In this document: in pieces, positions 18,396-28,819 of the stretch | Layout of the letters: each line of letters opens with the position of its first letter | How positions within the stretch are numbered: position 1 is the stretch's first letter | Assembly: GCA_017984755.1 (NCBI GenBank) | Contig: JAGNYW010000009.1 | Span: forward strand, 1-64,000 | DNA from: Methyloversatilis sp. | GTDB lineage: Bacteria > Pseudomonadota > Gammaproteobacteria > Burkholderiales > Rhodocyclaceae | Length of the DNA stretch: 64,000 nt | Direction: 5' to 3' | The notes under the pieces: generated by a model | Databases searched by the model: none | Seen by the model: only the letters and a program-made list of their open reading frames with translations | Told to the model about the DNA's origin: nothing | Translations under genes and position numbers: made by a program

Positions 18396-18416
18396 TTAAT
18401 CAGAATATCTGATCAA
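18396..18416. promoter_or_regulatory. LysR-type operator upstream of cbbR
   Basis: The site contains ATCAG-AATAT-CTGAT, an exact inverted repeat with 5-bp spacer, which extends to 7 of 8 matching positions per arm. It satisfies the T-N11-A rule of LysR-type binding boxes. It sits 8 bp before the cbbR start codon, in the region shared with the fbp promoter. CbbR is the obvious candidate protein. Seen directly: the palindrome; binding is inferred. Confidence 0.6.
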
Positions 18417-18607
18417 TGCTATCAAAAAGTCTTATTTTAACCCAAGGCAATTTCCAGATATATTGCACTGCAACAGCAATTCGAAACGTGTTCGCGGCGT
18501 CGCGAATAATTTTCGGACCGCTACTAAATTTTGTGTCAAAGCCTGTCTGCTCAACAATTATCGACAGGTGACCCAGGCTCCTCCTCCACAACCTTGTTTG
18601 TGGATTC

Positions 18608-18642
18608 ATACCCCGGCTCGCAAGAGCTCGGGGTATTTTTTT
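18608..18642 (+). terminator. Strong intrinsic terminator without an assigned upstream gene
   Basis: The arms ATACCCCG and CGGGGTAT pair perfectly, continued by GCTC/GAGC with a single bulged T. They are closed by a GCAA (GNRA) tetraloop and followed by a run of seven T. It points in the plus direction. The nearest plus-strand gene upstream ends at 17422 and lies beyond the opposing cbbR, so the terminator must serve a transcript that starts within the cbbR-fbp gap, or act as an attenuator or insulator before fbp. Confidence 0.8.
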
Positions 18643-18741
18643 GCGCTCGCACACTCTGTTACTCGCGGCGGAGCAAACCGTTCCAGCACCGCAGCACATC
18701 TCGGGCGGACATCTCTGCCACCCTTGCCAAGGGTCGCTGAT

Positions 18742-18770
18742 GTGACAGCGCACAGCCCGGCAGCTAGGAT
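18742..18770 (+). promoter_or_regulatory. Sigma-70-like promoter for fbp
   Basis: GTGACA (one mismatch to TTGACA) is separated by exactly 17 bp from TAGGAT (two mismatches to TATAAT). Transcription would begin near 18777, a short distance before a good GGAG ribosome binding site and the fbp ATG at 18801. It lies downstream of the terminator at 18608-18642, so fbp could be expressed independently of any attenuated leader. Confidence 0.45.
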
Positions 18771-18800
18771 AAATCCACACCGGTTGCGAAGGAGATTGCC

Positions 18801-19904
18801 ATGAGTGAAGGGCGCAAGACCCTGACGCGTTACACCATCGAGGCTCAGCAGCAGCATCCGCAGGCGAGCGGAATGTTTTCGAGCCTGCTGAATGCGATAG
18901 CGACCGCAGTCAAGATCATCGCAAACAACGTGAACAAGGGGGCGCTCGTCGGCTCGCTCGGCAGCTTCGAAGCTGTCGGAAGCGGCGCCGCGATCAATCT
19001 GTCCGGTCGCGTGACGCAAAAGCTGGACACTATCGCCAACGAAGCGATGCTGCGGGAATGCGAATGGGGCGGACACCTCGCGGCACTGGCGCCGGAGGGG
19101 CTGGAGGGGCTGGAAAACTTCATACCGACCCCGGACCAACCACCGCGCGGCAAATACCTGTTGCTGTTCGACGCACTGGACTGCAGCAACAACATCGACG
19201 TCAATCTGAGCGTCGGCAGCCTGTTTTCGGTACTCATGGCGCCCAATCCGGGCGAAGAACCGAAGCTGTCGGACTTCCTCCAGCCGGGCACCCAGCAGGT
19301 GTGCGCCGGTTTCGCCCTTTATGGCCCGTCGACCATGCTGGTGCTCACCACCGGAGAGGGTGTCGATGGCTTCACGCTGGACCGGGACATCGGCGCCTTC
19401 ATCCTGACGCACCCAAAGATGCGCATCCCCCGGCAGACAACCGAATTCGCGATCAACGCATCGAAGTCGCGTTTCTGGGAGCCGCCGGTCAAGCGCTATG
19501 TCGAAGAGTGTCTGGCCGGGCAGACAGGGCCACGCGAGACGGATTTCAACATGCGCTGGATCGCCTCCCTCGTTGCGGAAACATTGCGGGTGCTGATGCG
19601 CGGCGGCGTCATCCTTTACCCGGCAGACACCATGCAGCCGCAGCCGCCCGGCCGCATCTCGCTGATGTACGAAGCCAACCCGATCGCCTTCCTGATCGAG
19701 CAGGCGGGCGGAGAAGCAACCGACGGACGCCGCCGCATACTTGAACAGGTACCGCGCAGCCTGCAATGCCGCACTCCGCTGATCTTCGGCTCCGGCGACG
19801 AAGTGAGGCGCATCGCGCAGTACCATCGCGACAACGATGAGGGCGTTGACCGCGAATACACCTCGCCGCTATTCAACATCCGGGGTCTTTTCTCCACCCT
19901 CTGA
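18801..19904 (+). CDS. fbp: Class I fructose-1,6-bisphosphatase family protein with altered active-site motifs
   Basis: A 367-residue protein aligned over its whole length with class I FBPases, which remove the 1-phosphate of fructose 1,6-bisphosphate in gluconeogenesis and the Calvin cycle. It keeps NIDVNLSVG, DFLQPGTQQV, YGPSTMLVLTTG and YEANPIAFLIEQAGG. However, the metal/phosphate loop normally reading DPLDGSSN is DALDCSNN here, the ASEE metal-ligand segment is APEG, and a conserved KLR before the YE motif is RIS. These changes could reduce or alter catalysis. It opens the gene cluster with prk, tkt, gap, pgk, pyk and fba, divergent from cbbR. Family membership is certain, but activity is in doubt. 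Confidence 0.85.
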   Translation: MSEGRKTLTRYTIEAQQQHPQASGMFSSLLNAIATAVKIIANNVNKGALVGSLGSFEAVGSGAAINLSGRVTQKLDTIANEAMLRECEWGGHLAALAPEGLEGLENFIPTPDQPPRGKYLLLFDALDCSNNIDVNLSVGSLFSVLMAPNPGEEPKLSDFLQPGTQQVCAGFALYGPSTMLVLTTGEGVDGFTLDRDIGAFILTHPKMRIPRQTTEFAINASKSRFWEPPVKRYVEECLAGQTGPRETDFNMRWIASLVAETLRVLMRGGVILYPADTMQPQPPGRISLMYEANPIAFLIEQAGGEATDGRRRILEQVPRSLQCRTPLIFGSGDEVRRIAQYHRDNDEGVDREYTSPLFNIRGLFSTL

Positions 19905-19945
19905 CCGGGCACTGTCCGGCCAGCGTCAGCCCAGAAGAGGTCAAC

Positions 19946-20830
19946 ATGTCAGCGCGCCACCCCGTCATTGCAATCACCGGATCGTCGGGCGCAGGCACGA
20001 GCACAGTCACGCGGACCTTTCAGCACATTTTCCGGCGCGAAGGCGTGCTACCGGTGATCGTCGAAGGAGACGCCTTCCATCGCTACGACCGCGAGGAAAT
20101 GAAGGCGGTGATGGCGCGTGAAGCGGCTGCCGGCAATGAGCACTTCAGCCACTTCGGCCCGGACGCGAACCTCTTCGAAGAGCTGGAAACGCTGTTCCGG
20201 CAGTACGGGGCAGACGGCAGCGGACGCCTGCGTGCCTATCTGCACAACGAGAAGGAAGCTGCGCCCCATCAGCAGCCTCCAGGCACCTTCACGCCATGGC
20301 AGGGCATACCGGCGAACACCGACATCCTGTTCTACGAAGGACTGCACGGCGCGGTGAAGACCGACAAGGTCGACATCGCCCGCTACGCCGACCTGCGCAT
20401 CGGCGTCGTGCCCATCATCAACCTGGAATGGATCCAGAAACTGCACCGCGACCGCGAGCAGCGCGGCTATACGACGGAAGCGGTGACCGACACCATCCTC
20501 CGCCGCATGCCGGAGTACGTGCACTTCATCTGTTCGCAGTTCGAGAACACGCACATCAATTTCCAGCGTGTGCCGATGGTGGACACGTCCAACCCATTCA
20601 TTGCGCGCGCCATTCCCACGCCGGAAGAGTCGATGGTGGTGATCCGCTTCGCCAACCCCCGAGGCATCGATTTCCAGTACCTGCTCAGCATGCTGCACGG
20701 CTCCTTCATGTCGCGCGCCAACACCATCGTGATTCCGGGCGGAAAGATCGATCTGGCCATGCAGCTGATCTTCACGCCCCTGATCCTCCGTCTTGTGGAA
20801 AACGGCCGGAAGGCAAGAGCACGATACTGA
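19946..20830 (+). CDS. prk: Phosphoribulokinase
   Basis: A 294-residue kinase of the proteobacterial (octameric, class I) type that converts ribulose 5-phosphate and ATP to ribulose 1,5-bisphosphate, the step unique to the Calvin-Benson cycle. The P-loop has the characteristic Prk form GSSGAGTST (about 13-21). EGDAFHRYDREEM (about 41-53) contains the catalytic-base aspartate region, and NTDILFYEGLHG contains the Walker-B-like strand. Length is standard for bacterial Prk. It follows fbp by 41 bp in the cbb cluster. No RuBisCO gene is found in the window. Confidence 0.95.
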   Translation: MSARHPVIAITGSSGAGTSTVTRTFQHIFRREGVLPVIVEGDAFHRYDREEMKAVMAREAAAGNEHFSHFGPDANLFEELETLFRQYGADGSGRLRAYLHNEKEAAPHQQPPGTFTPWQGIPANTDILFYEGLHGAVKTDKVDIARYADLRIGVVPIINLEWIQKLHRDREQRGYTTEAVTDTILRRMPEYVHFICSQFENTHINFQRVPMVDTSNPFIARAIPTPEESMVVIRFANPRGIDFQYLLSMLHGSFMSRANTIVIPGGKIDLAMQLIFTPLILRLVENGRKARARY

Positions 20831-20931
20831 CCGGCCCGACAGGACCCGCCCCTGGTGATGCGCTGCAACACGCTATCCAGAGTGCTTGTTTTCGCGGATA
20901 ATTATGGGTTTTCCGGCCAGAACCCAGTCCG

Positions 20932-22953
20932 ATGAATCCATCTACCGTAATCCCCCGCGCAGGTTTCAATCCGATCACCGGTGCCATCCGGGCACTGGCG
21001 ATGGATGCCGTGCAGAAAGCCAATTCCGGTCACCCCGGTGCGCCGATGGGCATGGCGGAGATTGCGGAAGTGCTTTGGCGGGGTCACCTGCGCCACAATC
21101 CGGGCAATCCCCACTGGGCCAACCGCGACCGCTTCGTGCTGTCTAACGGGCACGGTTCGATGCTGCTGTACGCGTTGCTGCACCTGACCGGCTATGACCT
21201 ATCGATCGACGACCTCAAGGCATTCCGGCAACTGCACTCGAAGACGCCCGGCCACCCTGAATACGGCTATACACCGGGCGTGGAGACCACGACCGGCCCG
21301 CTGGGTCAGGGCCTGGCAAACGCGGTGGGCATGGCGATCGCGGAACGCGGCCTCGCTGCACAGTTCAACCGCGACGGACATGCCATCGTCGACCATTACA
21401 CCTATGCGTTCGCAGGCGACGGCTGCCTGATGGAAGGCATTTCGCACGAAGTATGCTCGCTGGCCGGCACGCAAGGGCTGGGCAAGCTCATCGTCTTCTA
21501 CGACGACAACGGCATTTCGATCGACGGCCATGTCGAGGGCTGGTTTACCGACGACACGCCGAAACGCTTCGAAGCCTACGGCTGGCAGGTCATTCCGGGC
21601 GTCGACGGCCATGACCGCGACGCGATCGATCGCGCCATCGTCGCCGCCAAGGCCGACACCGACCGGCCGACGCTCATCTGCTGCCGCACGGTGATCGGCC
21701 TGGGTTCGCCGAACAAGGCGGGCGGCCACGACGTGCACGGCGCGCCTCTCGGAGCTGCGGAAATCGAAGCGGCACGGGCCCTCATCGGCTGGACACATGC
21801 ACCGTTCGAGATACCTGCAGACGTCCGCGCCGCCTGGGACGCACGTCCGGCAGGCAGGCAGCATGAAGCTTCGTGGAGCGAGCGCTTTGCATCCTACGCG
21901 GCGGCACACCCCGAACTGGCAGCAGAATTCACGCGCCGCATGGACGGAACCCTGCCCGACAGTTTCGATCAGGTCGTCAGCGACACGTTGGTGAAATTCG
22001 CAGCCAAAGCCGAGAACATCGCCAGCCGCAAGGCCAGCCAGAACTGCATCGAAGCGTTCGCGCCGGCGCTGCCGGAACTGCTGGGTGGCTCTGCCGACCT
22101 GGCAGGTTCCAATCTGACGCTGTGGTCGGGTTCGAAAGGCATTTCGACCGCCAATCCGGGGGGCAACTACTTCTACTACGGTGTACGCGAATTCGGCATG
22201 GCCGCCATCGCCAACGGCATTTCGCTGCACGGTGGTTTCGTTCCCTACACCGCCACCTTCCTGATGTTCTCGGAGTACGCGCGCAACGCCCTGCGCATGG
22301 CGGCGCTCATGAAAGTCCGGCAGATATTCGTGTTCACTCACGATTCGATCGGCCTGGGCGAAGACGGCCCTACCCATCAGCCGGTTGAACAGACCGCCAC
22401 GCTGCGCCTGATGCCCAATATGGACGTCTGGCGTCCGTGCGACACCATCGAGTCGGCGGTTGCATGGGCCAGCGCGCTCAAGCGCGCAAATGGCCCGAGC
22501 TCGCTCATGTTCTCGCGCCAGAACCTGCCGCACACGACGCGCGACGCAGCAACCACTGCCGCCATCGCGCGCGGCGGTTACGTGTTGTCGGAGGCGGCCG
22601 GCGCAGCGGAGGTGGTGCTGATCGCCACCGGCTCCGAAGTTTCACTGGCGCTTGCGGCGCAGAAGACACTCGCTGCAGATGGCATTGCTGCGCGCGTGGT
22701 GTCCATGCCGTCTACCTCCGTGTTCGACCGGCAGGATGCGGCATGGCGCGTTGCAGTGCTGCCGCGCGGAATACCGCGCGTTGTCGTCGAAGCCGGCGTC
22801 ACCGATCTGTGGCGCAAGTACGTCGGCCTGGAAGGTGCAGTCATCGGTCTCGATCGCTTCGGCGAATCGGCGCCGGCCGGCGAGCTTTACAAGGCCTTCG
22901 GGATCACTGCCGACGCAGTGGTTGCCGCGGCGCGCGAAGTGCTTGGGCGCTGA
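20932..22953 (+). CDS. tkt: Transketolase
   Basis: A 673-residue thiamine-diphosphate enzyme moving two-carbon units between sugar phosphates in the pentose phosphate and Calvin cycles. Motifs seen: [14 protein letters not shown], the cofactor-binding [12 protein letters not shown] (about 163-174), and the second-domain loop [19 protein letters not shown] (about 471-489) typical of transketolase rather than dihydroxyacetone synthase. Length fits bacterial TktA (about 660-670). It starts 101 bp after prk and continues the cbb/glycolysis cluster. Confidence 0.96.
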   Translation: MNPSTVIPRAGFNPITGAIRALAMDAVQKANSGHPGAPMGMAEIAEVLWRGHLRHNPGNPHWANRDRFVLSNGHGSMLLYALLHLTGYDLSIDDLKAFRQLHSKTPGHPEYGYTPGVETTTGPLGQGLANAVGMAIAERGLAAQFNRDGHAIVDHYTYAFAGDGCLMEGISHEVCSLAGTQGLGKLIVFYDDNGISIDGHVEGWFTDDTPKRFEAYGWQVIPGVDGHDRDAIDRAIVAAKADTDRPTLICCRTVIGLGSPNKAGGHDVHGAPLGAAEIEAARALIGWTHAPFEIPADVRAAWDARPAGRQHEASWSERFASYAAAHPELAAEFTRRMDGTLPDSFDQVVSDTLVKFAAKAENIASRKASQNCIEAFAPALPELLGGSADLAGSNLTLWSGSKGISTANPGGNYFYYGVREFGMAAIANGISLHGGFVPYTATFLMFSEYARNALRMAALMKVRQIFVFTHDSIGLGEDGPTHQPVEQTATLRLMPNMDVWRPCDTIESAVAWASALKRANGPSSLMFSRQNLPHTTRDAATTAAIARGGYVLSEAAGAAEVVLIATGSEVSLALAAQKTLAADGIAARVVSMPSTSVFDRQDAAWRVAVLPRGIPRVVVEAGVTDLWRKYVGLEGAVIGLDRFGESAPAGELYKAFGITADAVVAAAREVLGR

Positions 22954-23054
22954 TCCGCCGACGATGCCAACTATGGCGCAGCGCGGCCAAAAGCTGCACT
23001 GCACAATTCCGACGTTTTGTTGAATCCATACCCACTGGAAAGGAAGTTGCTGAA

Positions 23055-24068
23055 ATGACGATCAAGGTTGCCATCAACGGTTACGGGCGCATCGGCCGCA
23101 ATGTACTGCGTGCGCATTACGAGGGCGGCAAGCGCCACGACATCCAGATCGTCGCAATCAACGACCTCGGGGATCCGAAGACCAATGCGCACCTGACCCG
23201 CTACGACACCGCCCATGGCAAGTTTCCGGGCGAAGTGAGCGTCGACGGCGATTACATGGTGGTCAACGGCGACAGGATCCGCGTACTGGCGAACCGCAAC
23301 CCGGCCGAGCTGCCGTGGGGCGAGCTGGGTGTCGATGTGGTGCTCGAATGCACCGGCTTCTTCACCACGAAGGAGAAGGCCGCGGCGCACATCAAGGGCG
23401 GTGCGAAGAAGGTCATCATTTCGGCGCCGGGCGGCAAGGACGTCGATGCCACCATCGTCTATGGCGTGAATCACGGCTTATTGAAGGCGACGGACACCGT
23501 CATTTCGAATGCCAGCTGCACCACCAATTGCCTGGCCCCGCTGGTCAAGCCGCTCAACGACAAGGTCGGCGTCGTGCACGGTCTGATGACCACCATCCAT
23601 GCCTACACCAATGATCAGGTGCTGACCGACGTCTACCACGAGGACCTGCGTCGCGCGCGCAGTGCCACGATGTCGATGATCCCGACCAAGACCGGGGCTG
23701 CCGCAGCGGTCGGTCTGGTGCTGCCGGAACTGAACGGCAAGCTGGACGGCTTCGCGATGCGCGTACCGACCATCAACGTATCCATCGTCGACCTGACCTT
23801 CACCGCCGCACGCGCGACCACGACGGATGAGGTCAACGCCATCCTCAAGGCCGCCTCGGAAGGCGAACTGAAGGGCGTGCTCGGTTACAGCACCGAACCG
23901 CTGGTATCGATCGACTTCAACCACGATGCACGCTCGTCGATCTTCGATTCGACGCAGACGCGCGTCATGGGCGGTACGCTGGTGAAGGTGCTGTCGTGGT
24001 ACGACAACGAATGGGGTTTTTCGAACCGCATGCTGGACACGACGGTCGCACTGATGAACGCAAAGTAA
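23055..24068 (+). CDS. gap: Glyceraldehyde-3-phosphate dehydrogenase, type I
   Basis: A 337-residue dehydrogenase with the NAD-binding [13 protein letters not shown] start and the catalytic cysteine in [14 protein letters not shown]. The ATG at 23055 follows an AGGAAG ribosome binding site, and the frame's extension upstream lies inside tkt and is spurious. It interconverts glyceraldehyde 3-phosphate and 1,3-bisphosphoglycerate in either direction of the cluster's carbon flow. Position between tkt and pgk supports joint use in Calvin-cycle regeneration and glycolysis. Confidence 0.96.
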   Translation: MTIKVAINGYGRIGRNVLRAHYEGGKRHDIQIVAINDLGDPKTNAHLTRYDTAHGKFPGEVSVDGDYMVVNGDRIRVLANRNPAELPWGELGVDVVLECTGFFTTKEKAAAHIKGGAKKVIISAPGGKDVDATIVYGVNHGLLKATDTVISNASCTTNCLAPLVKPLNDKVGVVHGLMTTIHAYTNDQVLTDVYHEDLRRARSATMSMIPTKTGAAAAVGLVLPELNGKLDGFAMRVPTINVSIVDLTFTAARATTTDEVNAILKAASEGELKGVLGYSTEPLVSIDFNHDARSSIFDSTQTRVMGGTLVKVLSWYDNEWGFSNRMLDTTVALMNAK

Positions 24069-24177
24069 GGGCGCGGCGACACCGCAGCGGGGTCCGGGGT
24101 GTGCACACCCCATGCCCCGCTTCGTTTTTGACGTATCCCGAAACGTTTCATCCACGCGCCTCAGCAGGGGAATCACG

Positions 24178-25344
24178 ATGCAGTTCAAGCGACTTTCCGA
24201 TCTCGACCTCAAGGGCAAGCGGGTATTCATCCGCTCCGACCTCAACGTGCCGCAGGACGACGCCGGCAACATCACAGAAGACACGCGGATCCGTGCCTCG
24301 CTGCCGGCGATAGTCGCCGCGCGCGATGCCGGCGCGGCGGTCATGGTGACGTCCCACCTCGGCCGCCCGACCGAGGGCGAACTGAAGCCGGAAGACTCGC
24401 TGGCGCCGATCGCGCGCCGCATGTCCGAACTGCTCGGCTTCGAAGTGACGCTGGTGGCAGACTGGGTCGATGGCGTGACCGTTGCACCGGGTGAAGTGGT
24501 ACTGCTGGAAAACTGCCGCGCCAACAAGGGCGAGAAGAAGTGCGACGAAGCACTGTCGCGGAAACTCGCCGCGCTGTGCGACGTGTGGGTGAATGACGCC
24601 TTCGGCACCGCTCATCGCGCCGAAGCGACGACCTACGGCATGGGGCAGTACGCGCCGATCGCCTGCGCCGGCCCGCTGATGGCCAGCGAACTGGACGCCC
24701 TGAGCAAGGCGCTCGGCCAGCCGGCGCGTCCGCTGGCCGCCATCGTCGCCGGCTCCAAGGTGTCGACCAAGCTCACGCTGCTCGAAAATCTGGCCGACAA
24801 GGTCGACCAGCTCATCGTAGGCGGTGGCATCGCCAACACCTTCCTGCTGGCGGCCGGCAAGAAGATAGGAAAGTCCCTTGCCGAACCCGATCTGCTCGAC
24901 GCTGCGCGCCGCGTGATGGCGAAGACCAAAGTGCCGCTGCCGCAGGACGTGGTGTGCGCCAAGGAATTCTCGGCCGGCGCAATCGCCTCCGTCAAACCGG
25001 TCGACGCAGTCGAAGACGACGACATGATTCTCGACATCGGCCCGCAGGCCGCTGCCGAGCTGGCGGAAATGCTGTCCAGATCGGGCACCATCGTATGGAA
25101 CGGCCCGGTCGGAGTATTCGAATTCGACGCCTTCGGACACGGCACCGAAACGGTGGCGCGCGCCATCGCCGGATCGAAGGCCTACTCCATCGCAGGCGGA
25201 GGCGATACGCTTGCTGCCATCGCAAAGTACGGCATCGCGGACCAGGTGAGCTACATCTCGACCGGTGGCGGCGCCTTCCTGGAGTTCCTCGAAGGGAAGA
25301 CGCTGCCGGCTGTCGACATACTGCTGCGTCGCGCCCGAGACTGA
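24178..25344 (+). CDS. pgk: Phosphoglycerate kinase
   Basis: A 388-residue kinase exchanging phosphate between 1,3-bisphosphoglycerate and ADP. The N-terminal [16 protein letters not shown] (about 19-34), HLGRPTEGE, and the C-terminal nucleotide-binding [13 protein letters not shown] and [10 protein letters not shown] segments are all present. The start [14 protein letters not shown] at 24178 matches proteobacterial Pgk. A 109-bp gap separates it from gap, and pyk follows 31 bp later. Confidence 0.96.
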   Translation: MQFKRLSDLDLKGKRVFIRSDLNVPQDDAGNITEDTRIRASLPAIVAARDAGAAVMVTSHLGRPTEGELKPEDSLAPIARRMSELLGFEVTLVADWVDGVTVAPGEVVLLENCRANKGEKKCDEALSRKLAALCDVWVNDAFGTAHRAEATTYGMGQYAPIACAGPLMASELDALSKALGQPARPLAAIVAGSKVSTKLTLLENLADKVDQLIVGGGIANTFLLAAGKKIGKSLAEPDLLDAARRVMAKTKVPLPQDVVCAKEFSAGAIASVKPVDAVEDDDMILDIGPQAAAELAEMLSRSGTIVWNGPVGVFEFDAFGHGTETVARAIAGSKAYSIAGGGDTLAAIAKYGIADQVSYISTGGGAFLEFLEGKTLPAVDILLRRARD

Positions 25345-25375
25345 CCCATCAACCCACCCGGACCTGTCCTCCTCC

Positions 25376-26824
25376 ATGCACCGCTTCACTAAAATCGTTG
25401 CAACGCTCGGCCCCGCCTCGAGCGACCTCGCCACACTGACCCGCCTCGTCGAAGCGGGTGTCGACGTGGTGCGACTCAACTTCTCGCATGGCAAGCCGGA
25501 CGATCACAGGGCACGTGTCGAGACGCTCGCGCAGGCAGCGGCGAAGGTCGGTCGCACGGTCGGCGTGATGGCCGATCTGCAGGGGCCGAAAATCCGGGTC
25601 GGCAAGTTCGCCGGCAGCAAGGTGCTGCTGAAGGCGGGCCAGAAGTTCTTTTTCGACATCGAATGCCAGATGGGCGATGCGGACCACGTCGGCCTCGATT
25701 ACCCGGAATTGGTGAACGATGTCGAGGCCGGTGCAGTACTTCTGCTCGACGACGGCCGCATCGTGATGGACGTGAAGAGCGTGAACCGCACGCAGATCCA
25801 CTGCACCGTGCGCCATGGCGGCGAGCTGTCGAACAACAAGGGCATCAATCGCCAGGGCGGCGGTCTGTCGGCGCCGGCACTGACGCCCAAGGACATGGAA
25901 GACATCAAGATCGCCGCGTCGCTCAATGTCGACTACGTGGCGGTCAGCTTTCCCAAGAGTGGCGCAGACATGCGTCAGGCGCGCGAGTTGCTGCGTGCCG
26001 CCGGTTCCAACGCACTGCTGATTGCCAAGATCGAGCGCGTCGAAGCGATCCCCGCGCTGGAAGAAATACTTGAAGCATCGGATGGCGCCATGGTGGCGCG
26101 TGGCGACCTTGCGGTCGAAGTCGGCGATGCAGCCGTACCGGCCATGCAGAAACGCATCATCCGCGTGTCGCGCGAAATGAACAAACTGGTCATCACGGCC
26201 ACCCAGATGATGGAGTCGATGATCCACAGCCCGGTGCCGACCCGCGCCGAAGTGTCGGACGTCGCCAACGCAGTGCTCGACGGCACCGATGCGGTGATGC
26301 TGTCGGCGGAAACCGCATCCGGCGAATACCCGGTGGAAACGGTCGAGGCGATGAGTCGCATCTGCATCGAGGCGGAAAAATCGGCCGAAGTGAAGCTGGA
26401 CCAGGAATTCCTGACCCGCGTGTTCACCCGCATCGACCAGTCGATCGCCATGGCGGCACTTTTTTCGGCCTTCCATCTGAAGGTGAAGGCGATCGCCACG
26501 TTGACCCAGTCGGGCTCGACCTCGCTGTGGATGTCGCGTCTGAACAGCGGTGTGCCGATCTACGCGCTGACCCCCGAAGTACGCACGCGCTACAAGCTGT
26601 CGATGTATCGCGGCGTCACGCCCCTGATGATCAAGCTTGATCCGGACGCCGACCGCGACCGCATGCTAATCGACGCCGAAGCCGAACTGCTGCGCAGCGG
26701 CGCCGTGAAGGTCGGTGACCTCATCGTGCTGTCCTTCGGCGAGCCGATAGGCGTTCCGGGCGGTACCAATACACTGAAAATCGTCAAGGTCGGGGAGTAT
26801 CGTCAACTCTCCACCGTCATCTGA
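25376..26824 (+). CDS. pyk: Pyruvate kinase
   Basis: A 482-residue enzyme converting phosphoenolpyruvate and ADP to pyruvate and ATP. The start [15 protein letters not shown] at 25376 is standard. Further landmarks are [13 protein letters not shown], the active-site [17 protein letters not shown] with its catalytic lysine, and the [19 protein letters not shown] segment. Length is that of a typical bacterial Pyk. It lies between pgk and fba; pyruvate kinase inside such a cluster implies a shared glycolytic role rather than a purely Calvin-cycle operon. Confidence 0.96.
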   Translation: MHRFTKIVATLGPASSDLATLTRLVEAGVDVVRLNFSHGKPDDHRARVETLAQAAAKVGRTVGVMADLQGPKIRVGKFAGSKVLLKAGQKFFFDIECQMGDADHVGLDYPELVNDVEAGAVLLLDDGRIVMDVKSVNRTQIHCTVRHGGELSNNKGINRQGGGLSAPALTPKDMEDIKIAASLNVDYVAVSFPKSGADMRQARELLRAAGSNALLIAKIERVEAIPALEEILEASDGAMVARGDLAVEVGDAAVPAMQKRIIRVSREMNKLVITATQMMESMIHSPVPTRAEVSDVANAVLDGTDAVMLSAETASGEYPVETVEAMSRICIEAEKSAEVKLDQEFLTRVFTRIDQSIAMAALFSAFHLKVKAIATLTQSGSTSLWMSRLNSGVPIYALTPEVRTRYKLSMYRGVTPLMIKLDPDADRDRMLIDAEAELLRSGAVKVGDLIVLSFGEPIGVPGGTNTLKIVKVGEYRQLSTVI

Positions 26825-26843
26825 TCCAGCCAGGAGAATCTAT

Positions 26844-27908
26844 ATGCCCATGGTGTCCATGCGTCAGCTGCTCGACCACGCCGCCGAAAACGGTTACGGC
26901 ATTCCCGCGTTCAACGTAAACAACCTCGAACAGGTGCAGGCGGTGATGAGCGCAGCGCACGAAGTCGGCGCGCCGGTCATCCTGCAGGCCAGTGCCGGCG
27001 CCCGCAAATACGCCGGCGAGAGCTTCATCAAGCACCTGATCCAGGCCGCGCTCGAAGCCTATCCGCACATTCCGCTCGTGATGCACCAGGATCACGGCCA
27101 GTCGCCGGCGATCTGCCAGGGCGCCATCGACCTCGGTTTCGGCTCGGTCATGATGGACGGCTCGCTGAAGGAAGACGGCAAGACGCCCGCTTCGTTCGAC
27201 TACAATGTCGAGGTCACGCGCAAGGTCGTCGACATGGCGCACAAGGTCGGTGTCACCGTGGAAGGCGAACTGGGCTGCCTCGGCTCGCTGGAGACCGGCA
27301 TGGCCGGCGAGGAAGACGGCCATGGCGCCGAAGGCAAGCTCGATCACTCCTCGCTGCTGACGGATCCGGAAGAAGCCGCGCGCTTCGTCGAGGCAACTCA
27401 GCTGGATGCACTGGCCATCGCCATCGGCACCAGCCACGGTGCCTACAAGTTCACCCGGAAACCCACCGGCGACATCCTTGCCATCGGCCGCGTCCAGGAG
27501 ATCAATGCCCGCATCCCGAACACCCATCTGGTGATGCACGGCTCGTCGTCCGTGCCGCAGGATCTGCTGGCCATCATCAACCAGTACGGTGGCAAGATGA
27601 AGGAAACCTTCGGCGTACCGGTCGAGGAGATCCAGAAGGCCATCAAGTTCGGGGTGCGCAAGATCAACATCGACACCGACATTCGTCTGGCGATGACCGG
27701 CGCGGTGCGCAAGTTCCTGACCGAGAACCCGGAAAAGTTCGACGCCCGCGAATGGCTGAAGCCGGCACGCGAAGCCGCCAGGGTGATCTGCAGGGAACGC
27801 TACCTTCAGTTCGGCTGCGAAGGCCAGGCAGCCAAGATCAAGGCTGTCCCGCTGGACGAAATGGCCCGCCTTTACGCAAGTGGCAAACTCGCCCAGACCG
27901 TCAACTGA
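26844..27908 (+). CDS. fba: Class II fructose-bisphosphate aldolase, Calvin-cycle subtype
   Basis: A 354-residue zinc-dependent aldolase that condenses or cleaves fructose 1,6-bisphosphate (and can act on sedoheptulose 1,7-bisphosphate). The N terminus [24 protein letters not shown] is typical. [11 protein letters not shown] (about 74-84) provides catalytic Asp and a zinc ligand, and [11 protein letters not shown] and [13 protein letters not shown] contain further ligand and substrate-binding residues. The ~350-residue length and these motifs match the subtype found in cbb operons. An AGGAG site precedes the start, 20 bp after pyk. Confidence 0.95.
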   Translation: MPMVSMRQLLDHAAENGYGIPAFNVNNLEQVQAVMSAAHEVGAPVILQASAGARKYAGESFIKHLIQAALEAYPHIPLVMHQDHGQSPAICQGAIDLGFGSVMMDGSLKEDGKTPASFDYNVEVTRKVVDMAHKVGVTVEGELGCLGSLETGMAGEEDGHGAEGKLDHSSLLTDPEEAARFVEATQLDALAIAIGTSHGAYKFTRKPTGDILAIGRVQEINARIPNTHLVMHGSSSVPQDLLAIINQYGGKMKETFGVPVEEIQKAIKFGVRKINIDTDIRLAMTGAVRKFLTENPEKFDAREWLKPAREAARVICRERYLQFGCEGQAAKIKAVPLDEMARLYASGKLAQTVN

Positions 27909-27937
27909 CCCCTACCTAAGACGTACCGAAGATCTAA

Positions 27938-28819
27938 ATGGCCGACGCACTGTTCGAATCCAGCATCAAGAGCCTGCCGCTCATCGCGCGCGGCAAGGTC
28001 CGTGACATCTACGCCATCGACGACGACACGATGCTCATCGTCACGACCGATCGCCTGTCGGCGTTCGATGTCATCCTGCCCGACCCCATTCCCGGCAAGG
28101 GCAAGGTGCTGACGGCCGTTTCGAATTTCTGGTTCGACAAGCTCGCCGGCGTGGCGCCCAACCATCTGACCGGCATCGCGCCCGAATCGGTGGTTGCGGC
28201 AGACGAACGTGATCAGGTCACCGGCCGCGCCATCGTGGTGCGTCGGCTCAAGCCGCTGCCGATCGAAGCGGTGGTGCGCGGCTATCTGATCGGTTCGGGC
28301 TGGGGTGATTACTCGCGCACCGGCACCGTGTGTGGCGTGGCGTTGCCACACGGACTGCGCATGGCATCCAAGCTGCCCTCCCCGATCTTCACGCCAGCCA
28401 CCAAGGCGGCTGCCGGCGATCACGACGAGAACATCAGCTACCAGCAGACCGAAGCACTGATCGGCGCCGCGCTGTCGGCGCAGGTTCGAGATACCGCCAT
28501 TGCCCTGTACAGCGCCGCTGCGGACTACGCGCTGAGCCGCGGCATCATCATCGCCGACACCAAGTTCGAATTCGGTCTGGACCGCGACGGCAGACTCATC
28601 CTGATCGACGAGGCGCTGACGCCGGATTCATCGCGTTTCTGGCCTGCCGACCAGTACCGCGAGGGCGTGAACCCGCCTTCTTTCGACAAGCAGTTCGTGC
28701 GTGACTATCTGGAAACGCTGGACTGGAACAAGACGGCCCCAGGCCCGAAACTGCCGGCCGACATCATCGAGCGCACCGGTGACAAGTACCGCGAGGCGCT
28801 GACCCGCCTGATCGGCTGA
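27938..28819 (+). CDS. purC: Phosphoribosylaminoimidazole-succinocarboxamide synthase
   Basis: A 293-residue enzyme of purine synthesis that ligates aspartate to CAIR with ATP to give SAICAR. Motifs: [15 protein letters not shown] at the N terminus, [16 protein letters not shown] (about 107-122), [10 protein letters not shown] and [13 protein letters not shown]. The longer (~290-300) form is common in beta- and gammaproteobacteria as opposed to the 240-residue form. It starts 30 bp after fba, so it may be read through from the glycolytic cluster. Its stop abuts the convergent histidine kinase stop. Confidence 0.96.
   Translation: MADALFESSIKSLPLIARGKVRDIYAIDDDTMLIVTTDRLSAFDVILPDPIPGKGKVLTAVSNFWFDKLAGVAPNHLTGIAPESVVAADERDQVTGRAIVVRRLKPLPIEAVVRGYLIGSGWGDYSRTGTVCGVALPHGLRMASKLPSPIFTPATKAAAGDHDENISYQQTEALIGAALSAQVRDTAIALYSAAADYALSRGIIIADTKFEFGLDRDGRLILIDEALTPDSSRFWPADQYREGVNPPSFDKQFVRDYLETLDWNKTAPGPKLPADIIERTGDKYREALTRLIG

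Larger units (their letters stand above)
18389..18800. other. cbbR-fbp divergent control region (412 bp without a protein gene)
   Basis: From left to right the stretch holds a LysR-type palindrome (18396-18416), an AT-rich part, and a perfect inverted repeat TTCGCG-GCGT-CGCGAA (18491-18506). A hairpin with CCTGTC/GACAGG arms (18542-18567) and a small hairpin CCACAA/TTGTGG (18585-18602) follow. Next come a strong intrinsic terminator on the plus strand (18608-18642), a small ACCCTT/AAGGGT hairpin (18720-18734) and a sigma-70-like promoter (18742-18770) in front of fbp. The terminator has no recognised plus-strand gene upstream of it, so a small RNA or an attenuated leader may be encoded here. 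Confidence 0.6.

Noticed and set aside
22437-23054. Upstream extension of the gap frame
   Set aside because: It lies inside tkt in another frame; the NAD-binding N terminus starts at 23055 after a good ribosome binding site.
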